26,830 nucleotides of DNA from JAZDLC01 sp043802345 (GCA_043802345.1 JAZDLC010000295.1:1-26830); one strand, 5' to 3'; numbered from the stretch's first letter, positions 14,385 through 22,853 are shown. A program made the numbers and translations. The notes: generated by a model from the sequence alone, not told the origin.

Positions 14385-16559
14385 TTGAACCGCACGCTTT
14401 TTCCGCCGATCTTCTTCCTGCTGCTCCTCGGTTCCTGCACCCAGGTCACGGAACAACACTCCGTTCCCTGGGACGCGCCCGCGCTCGAGAGGTCCATCAG
14501 GGTGTTCGACACCCACAGACAGCGAGAGATCTCTTTTGGCGCCATGCTCTCGGAGCTGGCCAGGGCGGAAGTCGTCTTCCTGGGAGAGACTCATCTCGAC
14601 GAGACCACGCACCGGACGGAGCTGGCCGTGTACGAGGGGCTGATCCGGAAGACCCGGGGTGGCGTGGTCCTGGCCATGGAGATGTTCGAGCGGGATGACC
14701 AGCGGGCGCTCGACCAGTACACGGCCGGGGAGATCGACGAGCGGGAGTTCGTGCACCGGGTTCAGCCCTGGTCGAACTACCGGAGCGCGTACCGGCCGAT
14801 GATCGAGGCGGCGCGCCGGGAGGGGCTTCCCGTCATTGGATCGAACGTCCCAACGCGCCTGCAGCGCACGATCGCCATGGGCGGAGAGAAGGCGCTGGAG
14901 GAGCTCGACGCCGAGCAGAGGCAGCTGCTGCCGGCAGAGTTCCTGGCAAACACTGCAGAGTACTGGGCCCGGGTCGACAACGCCGTGCGCGGACACCTGC
15001 ACATGATGGGCAGCGCCGCTCCCGAGGACCGGCTCTACTCCACCCAGAGCCTCTGGGACAACAGCATGGGCGAGGCTTGCGCCCTGGCTCTCCGCGACTT
15101 CCCGGGGCGGATGGTCCTGCATGTCAACGGGGGCTTTCACTCCGCCCGCTGGGATGGAACCGTGCGCCAACTCCGCCTGCGGAGGCCGGAAACCAGAATC
15201 CTGACGGTGGCGATCTCTCCCACCGGTTCCCTGGCCACCGCGGGCGCCGCCGGCGCGGAGGATCTGTCCGACTATTACATCCTGGCCGACTCCCGTTCGC
15301 GTGACGTCAACGAGGGGTTCCACGCGGTGATGGTCCCCAGCGAGCTTCGCTACCGCCTCCATGTTCCGGAAGCAGCCAGCGACGAGAACCCCGTGCCGCT
15401 CCTGATCTGGCTCTGCGACGACGGTTTCTCCGCCGATGACGGCCTGACACTCTGGAAGCAGCGGCTGGGAGAGAAGGTGGCGATCGCCTCCTTTGAACCG
15501 CCGTTCCCCGAGCAGCAGCCGGACCTGGCGGTGGGTGGCCGATGGTACTGGCCGGAAACCTTCGACGAGGACATCGGCCAGATGGACACCGGAATCGACC
15601 GGGCCTGGGGGTACCTGCTGCGAAACTACCCGATCGATCCTGAAACGGTTGTCCTGGCGGGAGAAGGGACCGGCGCCACCGTCGTCGCCGCGACGACCCT
15701 GTTCTCCGGCCGGATGTCCACGAGATCGGTGGCGGTTCGCCCCCGGCACTTCCGGAAACTGCGCGACTTCCCGCTGCCGCTGGATCTGGATGGAGAGGCA
15801 GCGGACCGTCCGGACAGAGCGCTGCTGGTCCTGGCCGGCGGCGATTCCGAGGAGTGGTGGCAGCAGGAGCTGGGGGATTACGCGAAGACCGGGCTCGCGG
15901 GCCAGTTCGCTCTCGCCTCGGAAGATCCGTGGCTCTCGTACGGACAGGTCGAGGAAGCGCTTGTCTCGAGGCTTGGCCTGCAGCAGGCACAGCTCCACCA
16001 GGACCGGCCCCGAAGTCATGTGGTACTGGAGACCGAGACGGCGAGAGGACGGCTGTGGGCGACCGTCTACGCCCTCCAGAAGACGGAACCCGGCACGGAC
16101 GTGGCCATCCTCGGACCGGCCGACGGGGAGCGCGCCGAAGGCTCCGACCCGGCATCCACACCACTGCCACTGGCCATCCGGCCGGAGGACTTCGCCACCG
16201 GCGCGACCCTTCCGCTGGCCCCGGGACCGTTCGGCGGAACCACGGTGGTCGTCCTCACCGAAGGCACGGAAGAGATCGATATCCCCGCCTGGCTCGAGCT
16301 CGAGAAGAAGAACGTGCTCGGGGCGCACAGCCGATTCCACCGCCTGCGAATCGCGACTCCTTCCGGCGACACCGCTCTCGGGCAGGTGCTCGCCAGACTG
16401 GAGGCCGAAAACAGAAACAACGTCCTGATCGTCCCGGCGCTCTTCTGCGCCGATCCGGAGACGATGCGCCGGCTACTCGCCGAGGCGGCTCCGTTCGCGG
16501 AGTCGATGACCTTGCATTGGAGCCCGGGCCTGGGAGAGCGGCTGTATCGGGCCGAGTGA
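14385..16559 (+). CDS. Large ChaN-like lipoprotein with degenerate hydrolase-like middle
   Basis: 724 residues from a TTG start with GGGAGG five bases upstream. A lipoprotein signal ends in lipobox LGSC (Cys18). Residues about 45-300 are the ChaN/Cofac_haem_bdg domain, with the hallmark FLGETHLD (65-72), METFER-like MEMFERDD and HVNGGFHS (246-253). ChaN proteins are roughly 280-300 residues and bind haem. Here a further 400 residues follow. Residues about 320-500 resemble an alpha/beta-hydrolase of esterase type, but the nucleophile elbow GxSxG reads GEGTG (426-430), so it is probably inactive. The last 60 residues (NVLIVPALFCADPETM) loosely recall chelatase-like proteins. The ChaN part is secure, the rest tentative. 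Confidence 0.82.
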   Translation: MNRTLFPPIFFLLLLGSCTQVTEQHSVPWDAPALERSIRVFDTHRQREISFGAMLSELARAEVVFLGETHLDETTHRTELAVYEGLIRKTRGGVVLAMEMFERDDQRALDQYTAGEIDEREFVHRVQPWSNYRSAYRPMIEAARREGLPVIGSNVPTRLQRTIAMGGEKALEELDAEQRQLLPAEFLANTAEYWARVDNAVRGHLHMMGSAAPEDRLYSTQSLWDNSMGEACALALRDFPGRMVLHVNGGFHSARWDGTVRQLRLRRPETRILTVAISPTGSLATAGAAGAEDLSDYYILADSRSRDVNEGFHAVMVPSELRYRLHVPEAASDENPVPLLIWLCDDGFSADDGLTLWKQRLGEKVAIASFEPPFPEQQPDLAVGGRWYWPETFDEDIGQMDTGIDRAWGYLLRNYPIDPETVVLAGEGTGATVVAATTLFSGRMSTRSVAVRPRHFRKLRDFPLPLDLDGEAADRPDRALLVLAGGDSEEWWQQELGDYAKTGLAGQFALASEDPWLSYGQVEEALVSRLGLQQAQLHQDRPRSHVVLETETARGRLWATVYALQKTEPGTDVAILGPADGERAEGSDPASTPLPLAIRPEDFATGATLPLAPGPFGGTTVVVLTEGTEEIDIPAWLELEKKNVLGAHSRFHRLRIATPSGDTALGQVLARLEAENRNNVLIVPALFCADPETMRRLLAEAAPFAESMTLHWSPGLGERLYRAE

Positions 16560-16593
16560 TTCCCGCGGGCGACCGGCCTCGGGAGAGAAAAGG

Positions 16594-16602
16594 GCTAGAA
16601 TC
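16594..16602 (+). promoter_or_regulatory. Candidate -10 element upstream of the small 67-residue gene
   Basis: GCTAGAATCTCCG lies 30-odd bases before the start at 16632. A closely similar string, GCTAGGATGCTCCG, precedes the DUF1573 gene at 22840-22853. TAGAAT/TAGGAT fit a -10 hexamer; no convincing -35 is present at either site. Confidence 0.35.
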
Positions 16603-16631
16603 TCCGGGCCGTTCTGCCGATAGGCAGCGGT

Positions 16632-16835
16632 ATGAAGATCACGCAGGCCGGCGCATCCATGATCTCGAACGCCCAGCAGAGGCTGGATCGAGCCGCGGAG
16701 AAGCTGGTAAGGAACCCGACGGATCCGCGCGAGCTGCTGGAACTGAGGTCCTCCGAGGATGAGGCCAAGGTGGCAGTGAAGTTGATCCAGGCCGGCGAGA
16801 ACATGACCGACACGCTGCTCGACGTGCTAGCGTAA
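16632..16835 (+). CDS. 67-residue protein resembling flagellar rod/hook C-terminal segment
   Basis: A short ORF with the pattern ASMISNAQQRLDRAAEK, then DPRELLELRSSEDEAKVAVKLIQAGENMTDTLLDVLA. The second half matches the C-terminal helix of flagellar basal-body rod and hook proteins (LV-M---K--F-AN-KVI---DEM--TLLDI). The N-terminal rod domain and the central domain of such proteins are missing. No flagellar genes are in the window. The resemblance is by eye only. It lies 72 bases after the ChaN-like gene, preceded by a possible -10 element, and the next gene follows 34 bases later. The ribosome site is weak. Confidence 0.55.
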   Translation: MKITQAGASMISNAQQRLDRAAEKLVRNPTDPRELLELRSSEDEAKVAVKLIQAGENMTDTLLDVLA

Positions 16836-16869
16836 CGGACCGCCGCTGGATCAACGACCCGGAGCACGC

Positions 16870-17859
16870 ATGGGCGCATCGATCCTCTTCCGGATTGGAT
16901 GTTGCCTGGTTCTCGTCTCGAGCGCTCCGGCCGACCAGGCGCGACTGCTCGGTCCCAGGGTGGGACCGGAGCGGGAAGCGGCCCTGCGAAAGTACGGCGG
17001 AGGCCCCGAGACCGAGAAGGGTGTCCTGGCCGGACTCGACTGGCTGGCTCGCCATCAGGAACCGGACGGAACCTGGGATGCCGACCAGTTCCCCTCCCGT
17101 TGCGAGGAAGGCGGAGACCTGTGTGACGGCATCGGCAAGGGGCAGCACGGGGAGGCGGTTCCCTGCCCTTTCGACACGCCGATGACTGCCCTGGTCGCGC
17201 TGGCCTTCCTGGGCCATAGCCATCCGCCGGACAGAGGGTTCGGCGATGCTGCGCCGTTCCGCGAAGGATCGGACGTGCCGTACACCGCGCTCTGCGTGCA
17301 GGCGCTGCTGGCGGCTCGCGAGGCCGGATTCGAATTACCGGACGACCTGGCCCCGGGAGTCGACCGGTTCTTCAGTTCGCTGGAAAACAGGGGGGGACGA
17401 CTCGCGTACCTGCTCGAAGGGAGGAAGTACGGCTACACCCCCACCGCCACCAACGCCCACCTCGCCGCCGCTACGAGGTTGCTGCTGCAGGTTGGCCTCG
17501 CCGGCTCCCAGCATCGCTCGTACATGACCCTGCTCGGCAAGAGCCGGCCGCAGTGGCAGATCAGCTTCAAGACGCTCGAGATCCCGGGGCAAGGCACCCG
17601 TGAGGTGCATGTCGGGAGCCTCTCGATGTACCAGTGGTGGTACGGCACGATCGCCGCCTTTCACAAGGGAGGCGCCACCTGGACCAACTGGTACGCCGCC
17701 ACGAACAAGACCCTCCTCGAGCATCAGCGCAAGCAAGGCTGCGCCAGGGAGTCCTGGGATCCACTGGGAACCTACGAACGCCAGACCGGCGGCAGGGTCT
17801 TCGCCACCGCCCTCGGCGTGCTGATGCTCGAGCAGCCGTACCGGCAGCGGCGGCTGTGA
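16870..17859 (+). CDS. Exported squalene-cyclase/prenyltransferase-repeat protein
   Basis: 329 residues with a signal peptide (about 1-21). GLDWLARHQEPDGTWD (55-70) is the first alpha/alpha-barrel repeat of the squalene oxidase/prenyltransferase superfamily. Further matches are the TPMTALVALAFLG helix and the C-terminal YQWWYGTIAAFH, CARESWDPLG and GGRVFATALGVLMLE segments. Those C-terminal blocks are characteristic of a large exported family seen mainly in Planctomycetota. The DxDD-type cyclase acid motif is absent, so a terpene cyclase reaction is unlikely and the substrate is unknown. Three Cys (78, 85, 99) sit in the insert after the first repeat. The ATG has GGAG five bases upstream. Confidence 0.85.
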   Translation: MGASILFRIGCCLVLVSSAPADQARLLGPRVGPEREAALRKYGGGPETEKGVLAGLDWLARHQEPDGTWDADQFPSRCEEGGDLCDGIGKGQHGEAVPCPFDTPMTALVALAFLGHSHPPDRGFGDAAPFREGSDVPYTALCVQALLAAREAGFELPDDLAPGVDRFFSSLENRGGRLAYLLEGRKYGYTPTATNAHLAAATRLLLQVGLAGSQHRSYMTLLGKSRPQWQISFKTLEIPGQGTREVHVGSLSMYQWWYGTIAAFHKGGATWTNWYAATNKTLLEHQRKQGCARESWDPLGTYERQTGGRVFATALGVLMLEQPYRQRRL

Positions 17860-17986
17860 GTCGGTCCAACGTTCCCACGCAGTGAACATGTTCGTCAGGT
17901 GCTTCCCTGGCTGGCGGAATCGTGTTGATTGGAGGGCTGGGAGGCATGGGGACTCTGGATTGTGGTTGCTCCCCTCCGCTCCTGAG

Positions 17987-19057
17987 TCAGCGCCGGAGCC
18001 CGCGCGAGCTCACGAGATACACCGCAAAGCTGCCCAGCCAGTGGCCTCCTTCGTAATATTCGCCGGTGACCGACGCGATGCCTGCGGTGCGCATCTTGCC
18101 TGCCATGACGAGCAGCCCGCCGAGCCGGGGGTCTCCTTCCGGCAGGCCGGACGCGATCCCTTCGAGCATCCAGGCACGGGAGAGGTTGAGCCCATCCAGA
18201 TGGGCCAGCTTTCCGTCCGACCGGTCGGTCACCACCGCCACCTCGAGCAGAGTCGCACTCCCATCCAGCGAGAAATCCGGCAGAAACCGCCCGAGCCAGG
18301 CCGCGAACTCCACCCGGTCGAGGACGCGGCGCATCAGGTCCGCCTCGGCCAGACAGGGGGAGAGAAACTCCTCACCCCCCGGCTCGTAGGCGAGATTGCA
18401 TGCCCGGTCCTCGAGGTAGTACGACCTGGACCGCTCCACGATCAGCTCCTCCATGGCGGTGTCCCCCGTGGTCCGGGCCCAGTCCAACACCAGCCCCATC
18501 GCGAACGCCGTCTGACTGTGCTCGCCCGTTCGAATCGGATGCGAGAGTTTCGGCAGCCAGATACTGAACCGATTCGCGGCCTCCTGCTCGAGCGGAGCCA
18601 GGGCCGCCGACCATTCCCTGGCGGCCGGATCATCCCACTCATGCAGCTCCGCCGCCAGCTGCAGCAGCCATGCCAGGCCGTACGGGCGTTCAAAGCTCCC
18701 CCGCCCCTCTCCCGCGAAGTAGGCCACCTCCTGCTCGATGTTCTCCGGCGTCAAGCTTCGGCCGAGCGCCTCGCGGGCCCGGCCGGTGAACTCCGCGTCC
18801 GGAAAGGTCCGGCAGAGCCTCGCCAGCAGCCAGTGGCCATGGACCGCGGAGTGCCAGTCGAAACACCCGTAGAAGGCCGGCGTCAATTGCCTCGGGGCGA
18901 GGGCGTCCGCGTCGCTCCGCATCACGTGGCCGATCTTGTTCGGATACTCCTGTCCGACGCACTCCAGCGCGAGATCGACGAACCGTTTGGCCGAACCCAG
19001 ATCGAATTCGGAAGAGTGGCTGCCGAGCAGGGCCAACATCATCAACGAGCCAAGCAT
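17987..19057 (-). CDS. DUF2891 family protein
   Basis: 356 residues. The ATG at 19057 follows the glycosylase stop by one base; an in-frame GTG three codons earlier overlaps it and is the alternative. The N-terminus (MLGSLMMLALLGSHSSEF) may be a short signal peptide. Matches to the DUF2891 family include YPNKIGHVMRSDADALAPRQLTP-type text, the FYGCFDWHSAVHGHWLL block, RPYGLAWLLQLAAEL, and EGGHWLGSFAVYL at the end. The fold is expected to be an alpha/alpha toroid, and the conserved His/Trp/Asp suggest an enzyme, but no activity can be assigned. Third gene of the radical SAM set. Confidence 0.82.
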   Translation of the reverse strand: MLGSLMMLALLGSHSSEFDLGSAKRFVDLALECVGQEYPNKIGHVMRSDADALAPRQLTPAFYGCFDWHSAVHGHWLLARLCRTFPDAEFTGRAREALGRSLTPENIEQEVAYFAGEGRGSFERPYGLAWLLQLAAELHEWDDPAAREWSAALAPLEQEAANRFSIWLPKLSHPIRTGEHSQTAFAMGLVLDWARTTGDTAMEELIVERSRSYYLEDRACNLAYEPGGEEFLSPCLAEADLMRRVLDRVEFAAWLGRFLPDFSLDGSATLLEVAVVTDRSDGKLAHLDGLNLSRAWMLEGIASGLPEGDPRLGGLLVMAGKMRTAGIASVTGEYYEGGHWLGSFAVYLVSSRGLRR

Positions 19058-19058
19058 T

Positions 19059-19673
19059 TCACTCACCTTCCAGAGCTCTCCAGCAGTACCAGGCCGCGAC
19101 CGACCGATACGGACGAAAACGCTCGCCCAGTGGCAGCAGTTCTCCCGGCTTCGGGAGTTCCTCCAGGCCATACAGCTTCTGATAACCCTTGCGCACGCCG
19201 TAGTCGAGAACCGGCCAGACATCCAGCCGGCGGAGCTGGAACATCAGGAACATCTCCGCGGTCCACGGGCCGATGCCCCGCACCGCCACCAGCCGCTTCA
19301 CGATCGACGCGTCATCGAGCCGGGCGATTCCGTCCAGACGAACCGAACCGTCCCGCACCCTGGTGGCGAGATCGATCACCGAGCGGACCTTGTTCTCCGA
19401 CAGACCGGATGCGCGCATCTTCCCGGGGCGAAGTAGAAGGACCCCGTCCGCGGTCACATCTCCGCCCATGAGCGCCTCGAAGCGGCCATGGATTTTCTCC
19501 GCCGCGGCGGTCGCGAGCTGTTGGAATGCGATCGACCGGGCCAGGAACGCGAAGTGACTCCAACGCGGCCTGGATGGGAGCCGGCAGGGGGCCCGCTCCC
19601 GGACCAGCCCGGCCATGACGCGGTCCTTCCGCGCGAGCTCCTGGACGGCGTGCCACATCGGAACCCTGGGCAT
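19059..19673 (-). CDS. AlkA-type DNA-3-methyladenine glycosylase
   Basis: 204 residues; ATG at 19673 has GGAGGA five bases upstream (a GTG one codon earlier is the alternative). The helix-hairpin-helix signature is AVRGIGPWTAEMFLMF (about 130-145), followed by VWPVLDYGVRKG in which Asp157 is the catalytic aspartate of the HhH-GPD superfamily. It removes alkylated bases from DNA to start base excision repair. It lacks the N-terminal beta domain of E. coli AlkA and the [4Fe-4S] cysteines of Nth/MutY, so it belongs to the short AlkA-like group. It lies 24 bases after the radical SAM gene. Confidence 0.92.
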   Translation of the reverse strand: MPRVPMWHAVQELARKDRVMAGLVRERAPCRLPSRPRWSHFAFLARSIAFQQLATAAAEKIHGRFEALMGGDVTADGVLLLRPGKMRASGLSENKVRSVIDLATRVRDGSVRLDGIARLDDASIVKRLVAVRGIGPWTAEMFLMFQLRRLDVWPVLDYGVRKGYQKLYGLEELPKPGELLPLGERFRPYRSVAAWYCWRALEGE

Positions 19674-19697
19674 CACTCTCCTCCGCGGATCCAGCGC

Positions 19698-21341
19698 TCA
19701 GGAAACCCGCGTGACCTCCCGAGCCTCTTCCGCGGACCCGCCGCCACGCAGCTTCACATCCTCCACGGCACCAGGCCCTTCCGGGCCGGGAGGGAGGTCC
19801 CGCTTCGGGTCGCGGCGCCCGCCAAACCACTGCCGGTACTTGGTTCGCAGCAACTGGTCGAGCTGGGTGGTCTCATGCCCCGTGAGCAGGCTCCTGATCA
19901 GGCCGAGTATCCGCCAGGGGCGGGTCAGGTACGCCGTGGAGTAGAACGCGAGCAGGAGCAGATACTGGGTGAAAATCAGCTGGCGAGTGCTCAGCGCGGG
20001 ACTGAAAGTCCTGCTGGAGAGCCCCGATCTGGCGAGGGCCAGGTAGTAGTAATCCTCGGTCACCTCGAGCTTCCCCTGCGCCCTCATTTCCTCGAAGTCG
20101 CTGCTGCCCGGATACGGAGCGAAGATCATCACCGCCGCGTCCTGGCAACCGGCGAGCGCCGCCTTGAACAGAAACTCGAGCGAGCGCCGGATGTCGCGCC
20201 AGCGCTCCTTCGGATGGCCGATGATGATATTGACCCGGGTCACGATCCTGGTTCTTCTGGCCGCCCGAATGCAATCCAGCATGCGCGGCAGCAGGACCTG
20301 CTTGCGGATCAACTGCAGCATCCGTTTCGAGCCGTTTTCCGGCGCGTACGTGATGTTCCTGCAGCCGGTGGCGTAGAGGCGCCGGAGCACATCTTCGTCC
20401 AGAGCCTCGGTTCTGGTTCCGGTCGGAAGCTGCCAGGTCAGGTCGAGCCTCTCCTTCTCCAGCAGGTCGCAGAATTCGATGATCCAGCTCTTCTTCACGA
20501 TCGCGGTCAGATCGCAGAAGTTCACGTTGTTGACCCCGTACCGCTCCACGTACGACTTGATTTCGTCCACCACGTCGGCGGGATCGCGGCAGACATAGCG
20601 GGTCGTCCACATGTTCGGGGAGGAGCAGAACGTGCATTGGTAGGGGCAGCCGCGCGTCGCGAGAATCGGAATCGACCGGCCCCGGTGGACTCCAAAGGAG
20701 TCCGCGCTCGCCATGTACCGGTCGACCGGGAAGTACTCCCAGGCCGGCCTCGGCAGTTCGCTCAGGTCCAGCCGGCGGCGGGAGAGCTGGACCGCTCCGG
20801 CCTTGCTCGAAGGGGTGGCGACTCCCTCCAGATCATCGAGACCCTCACCAGACCGCAACCGACTGACCACCTCGAGCATGGTGGCCTCTCCCTCGCCCAG
20901 CACGCAGCAGTCGACCGCGTCCGACTCCTTGAAAACCCAGTGCCAGAACGCGGTCGCGTTCTCCCCCCCGAGGACGACGCGCAGGTCGGGCAGCCGCTCC
21001 TTGGCCAGCTCGGCGATCTGCCTGACGGTGGGCCACTCGTGGAGGAACATGTGGGAGATGCCGAGGATCTCCGTCCCGGGGTCCAACCGGGCGACGATCT
21101 CCTCCGGCGAAAGACCGCTCCTCCAGAGCTTCCCGATCGGACTCTGGACCACCTCACCCCGGTCGATTCCATCCCCCGGCGCGTCGATCACCTGCAGGGT
21201 GTGCCCCGCGTCGCGGAGAACCGCCGCCACGTATGCCAGGCCCACCGGGAGGATGGCCCCGTAGGAGCTCAGGCTGCGCTTCATCTGCAGGACCGGTGGT
21301 CGGACCAGGGCGATGCACGCCGGGCGTTCGAACGAGATCAT
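19698..21341 (-). CDS. B12-binding-domain radical SAM protein
   Basis: 547 residues. The N-terminal cobalamin-binding-like Rossmann domain (about 10-165) includes ILPVGLAYVAAVLRDAGH and the RVVLGGENATAFW strand-loop. The radical SAM core begins at ATRGCPYQCTFCSSP with cluster cysteines C232, C236 and C239. It continues through the PENGSKRMLQLIRK and NIIIGHPKERWRDI blocks typical of this class. A hydrophobic helix-rich tail (about 450-480) and a Gly/Pro/Arg-rich disordered end complete it. Relatives methylate or rearrange lipids, hopanoids and natural products; the substrate here is not apparent. First gene of a set with the DNA glycosylase and DUF2891 protein. Confidence 0.92.
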   Translation of the reverse strand: MISFERPACIALVRPPVLQMKRSLSSYGAILPVGLAYVAAVLRDAGHTLQVIDAPGDGIDRGEVVQSPIGKLWRSGLSPEEIVARLDPGTEILGISHMFLHEWPTVRQIAELAKERLPDLRVVLGGENATAFWHWVFKESDAVDCCVLGEGEATMLEVVSRLRSGEGLDDLEGVATPSSKAGAVQLSRRRLDLSELPRPAWEYFPVDRYMASADSFGVHRGRSIPILATRGCPYQCTFCSSPNMWTTRYVCRDPADVVDEIKSYVERYGVNNVNFCDLTAIVKKSWIIEFCDLLEKERLDLTWQLPTGTRTEALDEDVLRRLYATGCRNITYAPENGSKRMLQLIRKQVLLPRMLDCIRAARRTRIVTRVNIIIGHPKERWRDIRRSLEFLFKAALAGCQDAAVMIFAPYPGSSDFEEMRAQGKLEVTEDYYYLALARSGLSSRTFSPALSTRQLIFTQYLLLLAFYSTAYLTRPWRILGLIRSLLTGHETTQLDQLLRTKYRQWFGGRRDPKRDLPPGPEGPGAVEDVKLRGGGSAEEAREVTRVS

Positions 21342-21611
21342 GCCTACCTACACAGAACCGCATCCGCCTCGGGGAACCGGCGACGACAATAACCGGAAGA
21401 CTGCCTCAACTCCGCTCGATAGCTCACTCTACGGCGGAGGTCCCGACAATACGACCCGGTTGGGTTCTTTTTCCTGTTCGGTCCGCCCGATAACCCTTGA
21501 GCGTTCCGGGCTGGCTGACGTAGTAGGGGAGGAAGCGCCCAGTCCTCCGGTCAGGCCTTCGGCGGGCTTTTCTTGATGCCGGCCCTGGAGCGGCGTGTCA
21601 TATACGGAATC
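21342..21611. promoter_or_regulatory. Divergent intergenic region between radical SAM and ECF sigma genes
   Basis: 270 bases without a convincing gene. CGACAATA occurs twice in the same orientation (21384-21391 and 21444-21451); its minus-strand reading gives TATTGT, a possible -10 for the leftward gene or a repeated operator. Near 21550-21575 a GC-rich stretch ends in GGGCTTTTCTT and resembles a weak rightward terminator or attenuator before the sigma gene, but the stem is imperfect. Confidence 0.25.
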
Positions 21612-22148
21612 ATGACTGCAGGACGAACCGACACGACCCGACCCCGAACGATGCCCGCGCCTGTCGCGCGGCCCGGATTCGATCCCGGCCCGTGGCGGCA
21701 GGAGTTGCGGGCCTTCCTGGTCAAGATGGGCGCTGGCGACGAGTTGGACGACCTGATCCAGGAGGTCTTCCTGCGGTCGGTCCGGCGCCCTCCCAGCGGC
21801 GCTCCCCGCGCATACCTCTACCGGGTGGCGCTGAATCTGCTGCGAGATCGGAGCCGGCACCTTGGCCGCACCGAGCGGGCGCTCCAGGGATTGGCCCGGA
21901 TCGAGCGGCCGGCCGTCACCTGTCCGGCCGAGACGATCGCGGCGCGCGATCTCGTCGAGAGGGCGTGGAGGATCATTGCCCGGCTGCCGGATCAGCAGCG
22001 GGCGGCGCTGATCCTCAGGATCGATCGGCAGTTCACGTACCGGGAGTCCGCCAGCATGCTCGGATGCAGCGAGGCGACGGTGCGCCAGCATTTCTACCTC
22101 GGCATGAAGGCCCTGAGAGCCGTGCTCGCCGGAGGCGGTGATGAGTGA
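21612..22148 (+). CDS. ECF-type RNA polymerase sigma factor
   Basis: 178 residues from the ATG at 21612; an upstream in-frame TTG/ATG pair (21573-21578) and a later ATG at 21651 are alternatives. The region 2 core reads ELDDLIQEVFLRSV, then the YLYRVALNLLRDRSR segment. Region 4 reads LPDQQRAALILRIDRQFTYRESASMLGCSEATVRQHFYLGMKAL with its helix-turn-helix. Region 3 is absent, as in ECF factors. The stop overlaps the next gene by eight bases, and that gene encodes the expected zinc-finger anti-sigma factor. Which ECF group it belongs to was not determined. Confidence 0.93.
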   Translation: MTAGRTDTTRPRTMPAPVARPGFDPGPWRQELRAFLVKMGAGDELDDLIQEVFLRSVRRPPSGAPRAYLYRVALNLLRDRSRHLGRTERALQGLARIERPAVTCPAETIAARDLVERAWRIIARLPDQQRAALILRIDRQFTYRESASMLGCSEATVRQHFYLGMKALRAVLAGGGDE

Positions 22149-22797
22149 TCAAGTCCAGGACGGATGTCCGGAATTCGACGAGAGGCTGATGGACCTGGCG
22201 GTCCAGCCGGTCGCTGATCCGCTGCTCGAAGCCCATCTTGCGATCTGCGAGCGGTGCCGGCATGCTCACGAGCAATACCTCGACACGGCCCGTGTGGTCA
22301 GCGCGGCCTTCACCCTCGGGCCGCCGCCCGCGCGGCGGCGGAGCCTCCGCCCGGTGGTCCATGCCCTGGCGGCCACCATCCTCGCCGCCGCTGGAGTGCT
22401 GCTGGCCGCGTCGTTCAAGCCCCTGGAAGAGCAGTCGAGTATGAGCGTCCACCCCGAGGAAGGGACGACAGTACACCTGCGCGGCCCCGGCAGAGCGGTG
22501 ATCGAATCAGGAACATCCACCTTCGTCATCCGGGACCCCGAGATGGTGGTGGAGACCCCGGCAGGCCTGATCAGTTGCGACAACTGCGAGTTCACCGTCC
22601 AGGTGGAGGAGTGCGAGGGTTGCATGCCAGTTGTCCGGTACGCCTGTGAACCGGAACCGATGTGCGTCACGCTGTTCGTGGCGGCCGGTCTCGTCGGCGG
22701 CGACTTCGAAGATCAGCGCACCGCCATGGGTCCAGGGGAGACCCTGACCTGGTCGATACCAGGGAGACCGTTCCAGACCTTCGGTCCGACGCCGTGA
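22141..22797 (+). CDS. Membrane zinc-finger anti-sigma factor with FecR-like, Cys-rich exported domain
   Basis: 218 residues; ATG at 22141 with GGAGG five bases upstream. The N-terminus carries the zf-HC2/ZAS motif: Cys9 and HLAICERC (H32, C36, C39). One membrane helix spans about 73-91. The exported part resembles a FecR domain (GTTVHLRGPGRAVIES, VVETPAGLIS, FTVQV). Where FecR normally has a GT-F turn this protein has CDNCEF, and four more Cys follow (C146, C149, C158, C161, C169, C175). Six Cys in two CxxC pairs plus two could bind metal or sense redox outside the cytoplasm. Overlap with the sigma gene implies a sigma/anti-sigma pair. Confidence 0.85.
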   Translation: MSDQVQDGCPEFDERLMDLAVQPVADPLLEAHLAICERCRHAHEQYLDTARVVSAAFTLGPPPARRRSLRPVVHALAATILAAAGVLLAASFKPLEEQSSMSVHPEEGTTVHLRGPGRAVIESGTSTFVIRDPEMVVETPAGLISCDNCEFTVQVEECEGCMPVVRYACEPEPMCVTLFVAAGLVGGDFEDQRTAMGPGETLTWSIPGRPFQTFGPTP

Positions 22798-22839
22798 CAC
22801 CTTCTCAATGCCATCGCCGGTGGTATGCCCGGCCAACCC

Positions 22840-22853
22840 GCTAGGATGCTCCG
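22840..22853 (+). promoter_or_regulatory. Candidate -10 element directly upstream of the DUF1573 start
   Basis: GCTAGGATGCTCCG ends right at the ATG at 22854. If TAGGAT (22842-22847) is a -10 hexamer, transcription would begin at or next to the start codon, giving a leaderless mRNA. No Shine-Dalgarno sequence is present, which agrees. The similar string at 16595 supports it being a real element. Confidence 0.4.

Noticed and set aside
14382..16340. 652-residue open frame on the minus strand
   Set aside because: Antisense to the ChaN-like gene, which has a lipobox, ribosome site and family motifs; the antisense product has none.
17860..17986. Terminator between the convergent squalene-repeat and DUF2891 genes
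   Set aside because: Only loose GGGAG/CTCCC pairing and no T-run on either strand.
17882..19471. 529-residue open frame on the plus strand
   Set aside because: Runs antisense through DUF2891 and the glycosylase, both recognisable proteins.
19488..21392. 634-residue open frame on the plus strand
   Set aside because: Antisense to the radical SAM gene with its CxxxCxxC cluster; no protein signature of its own.
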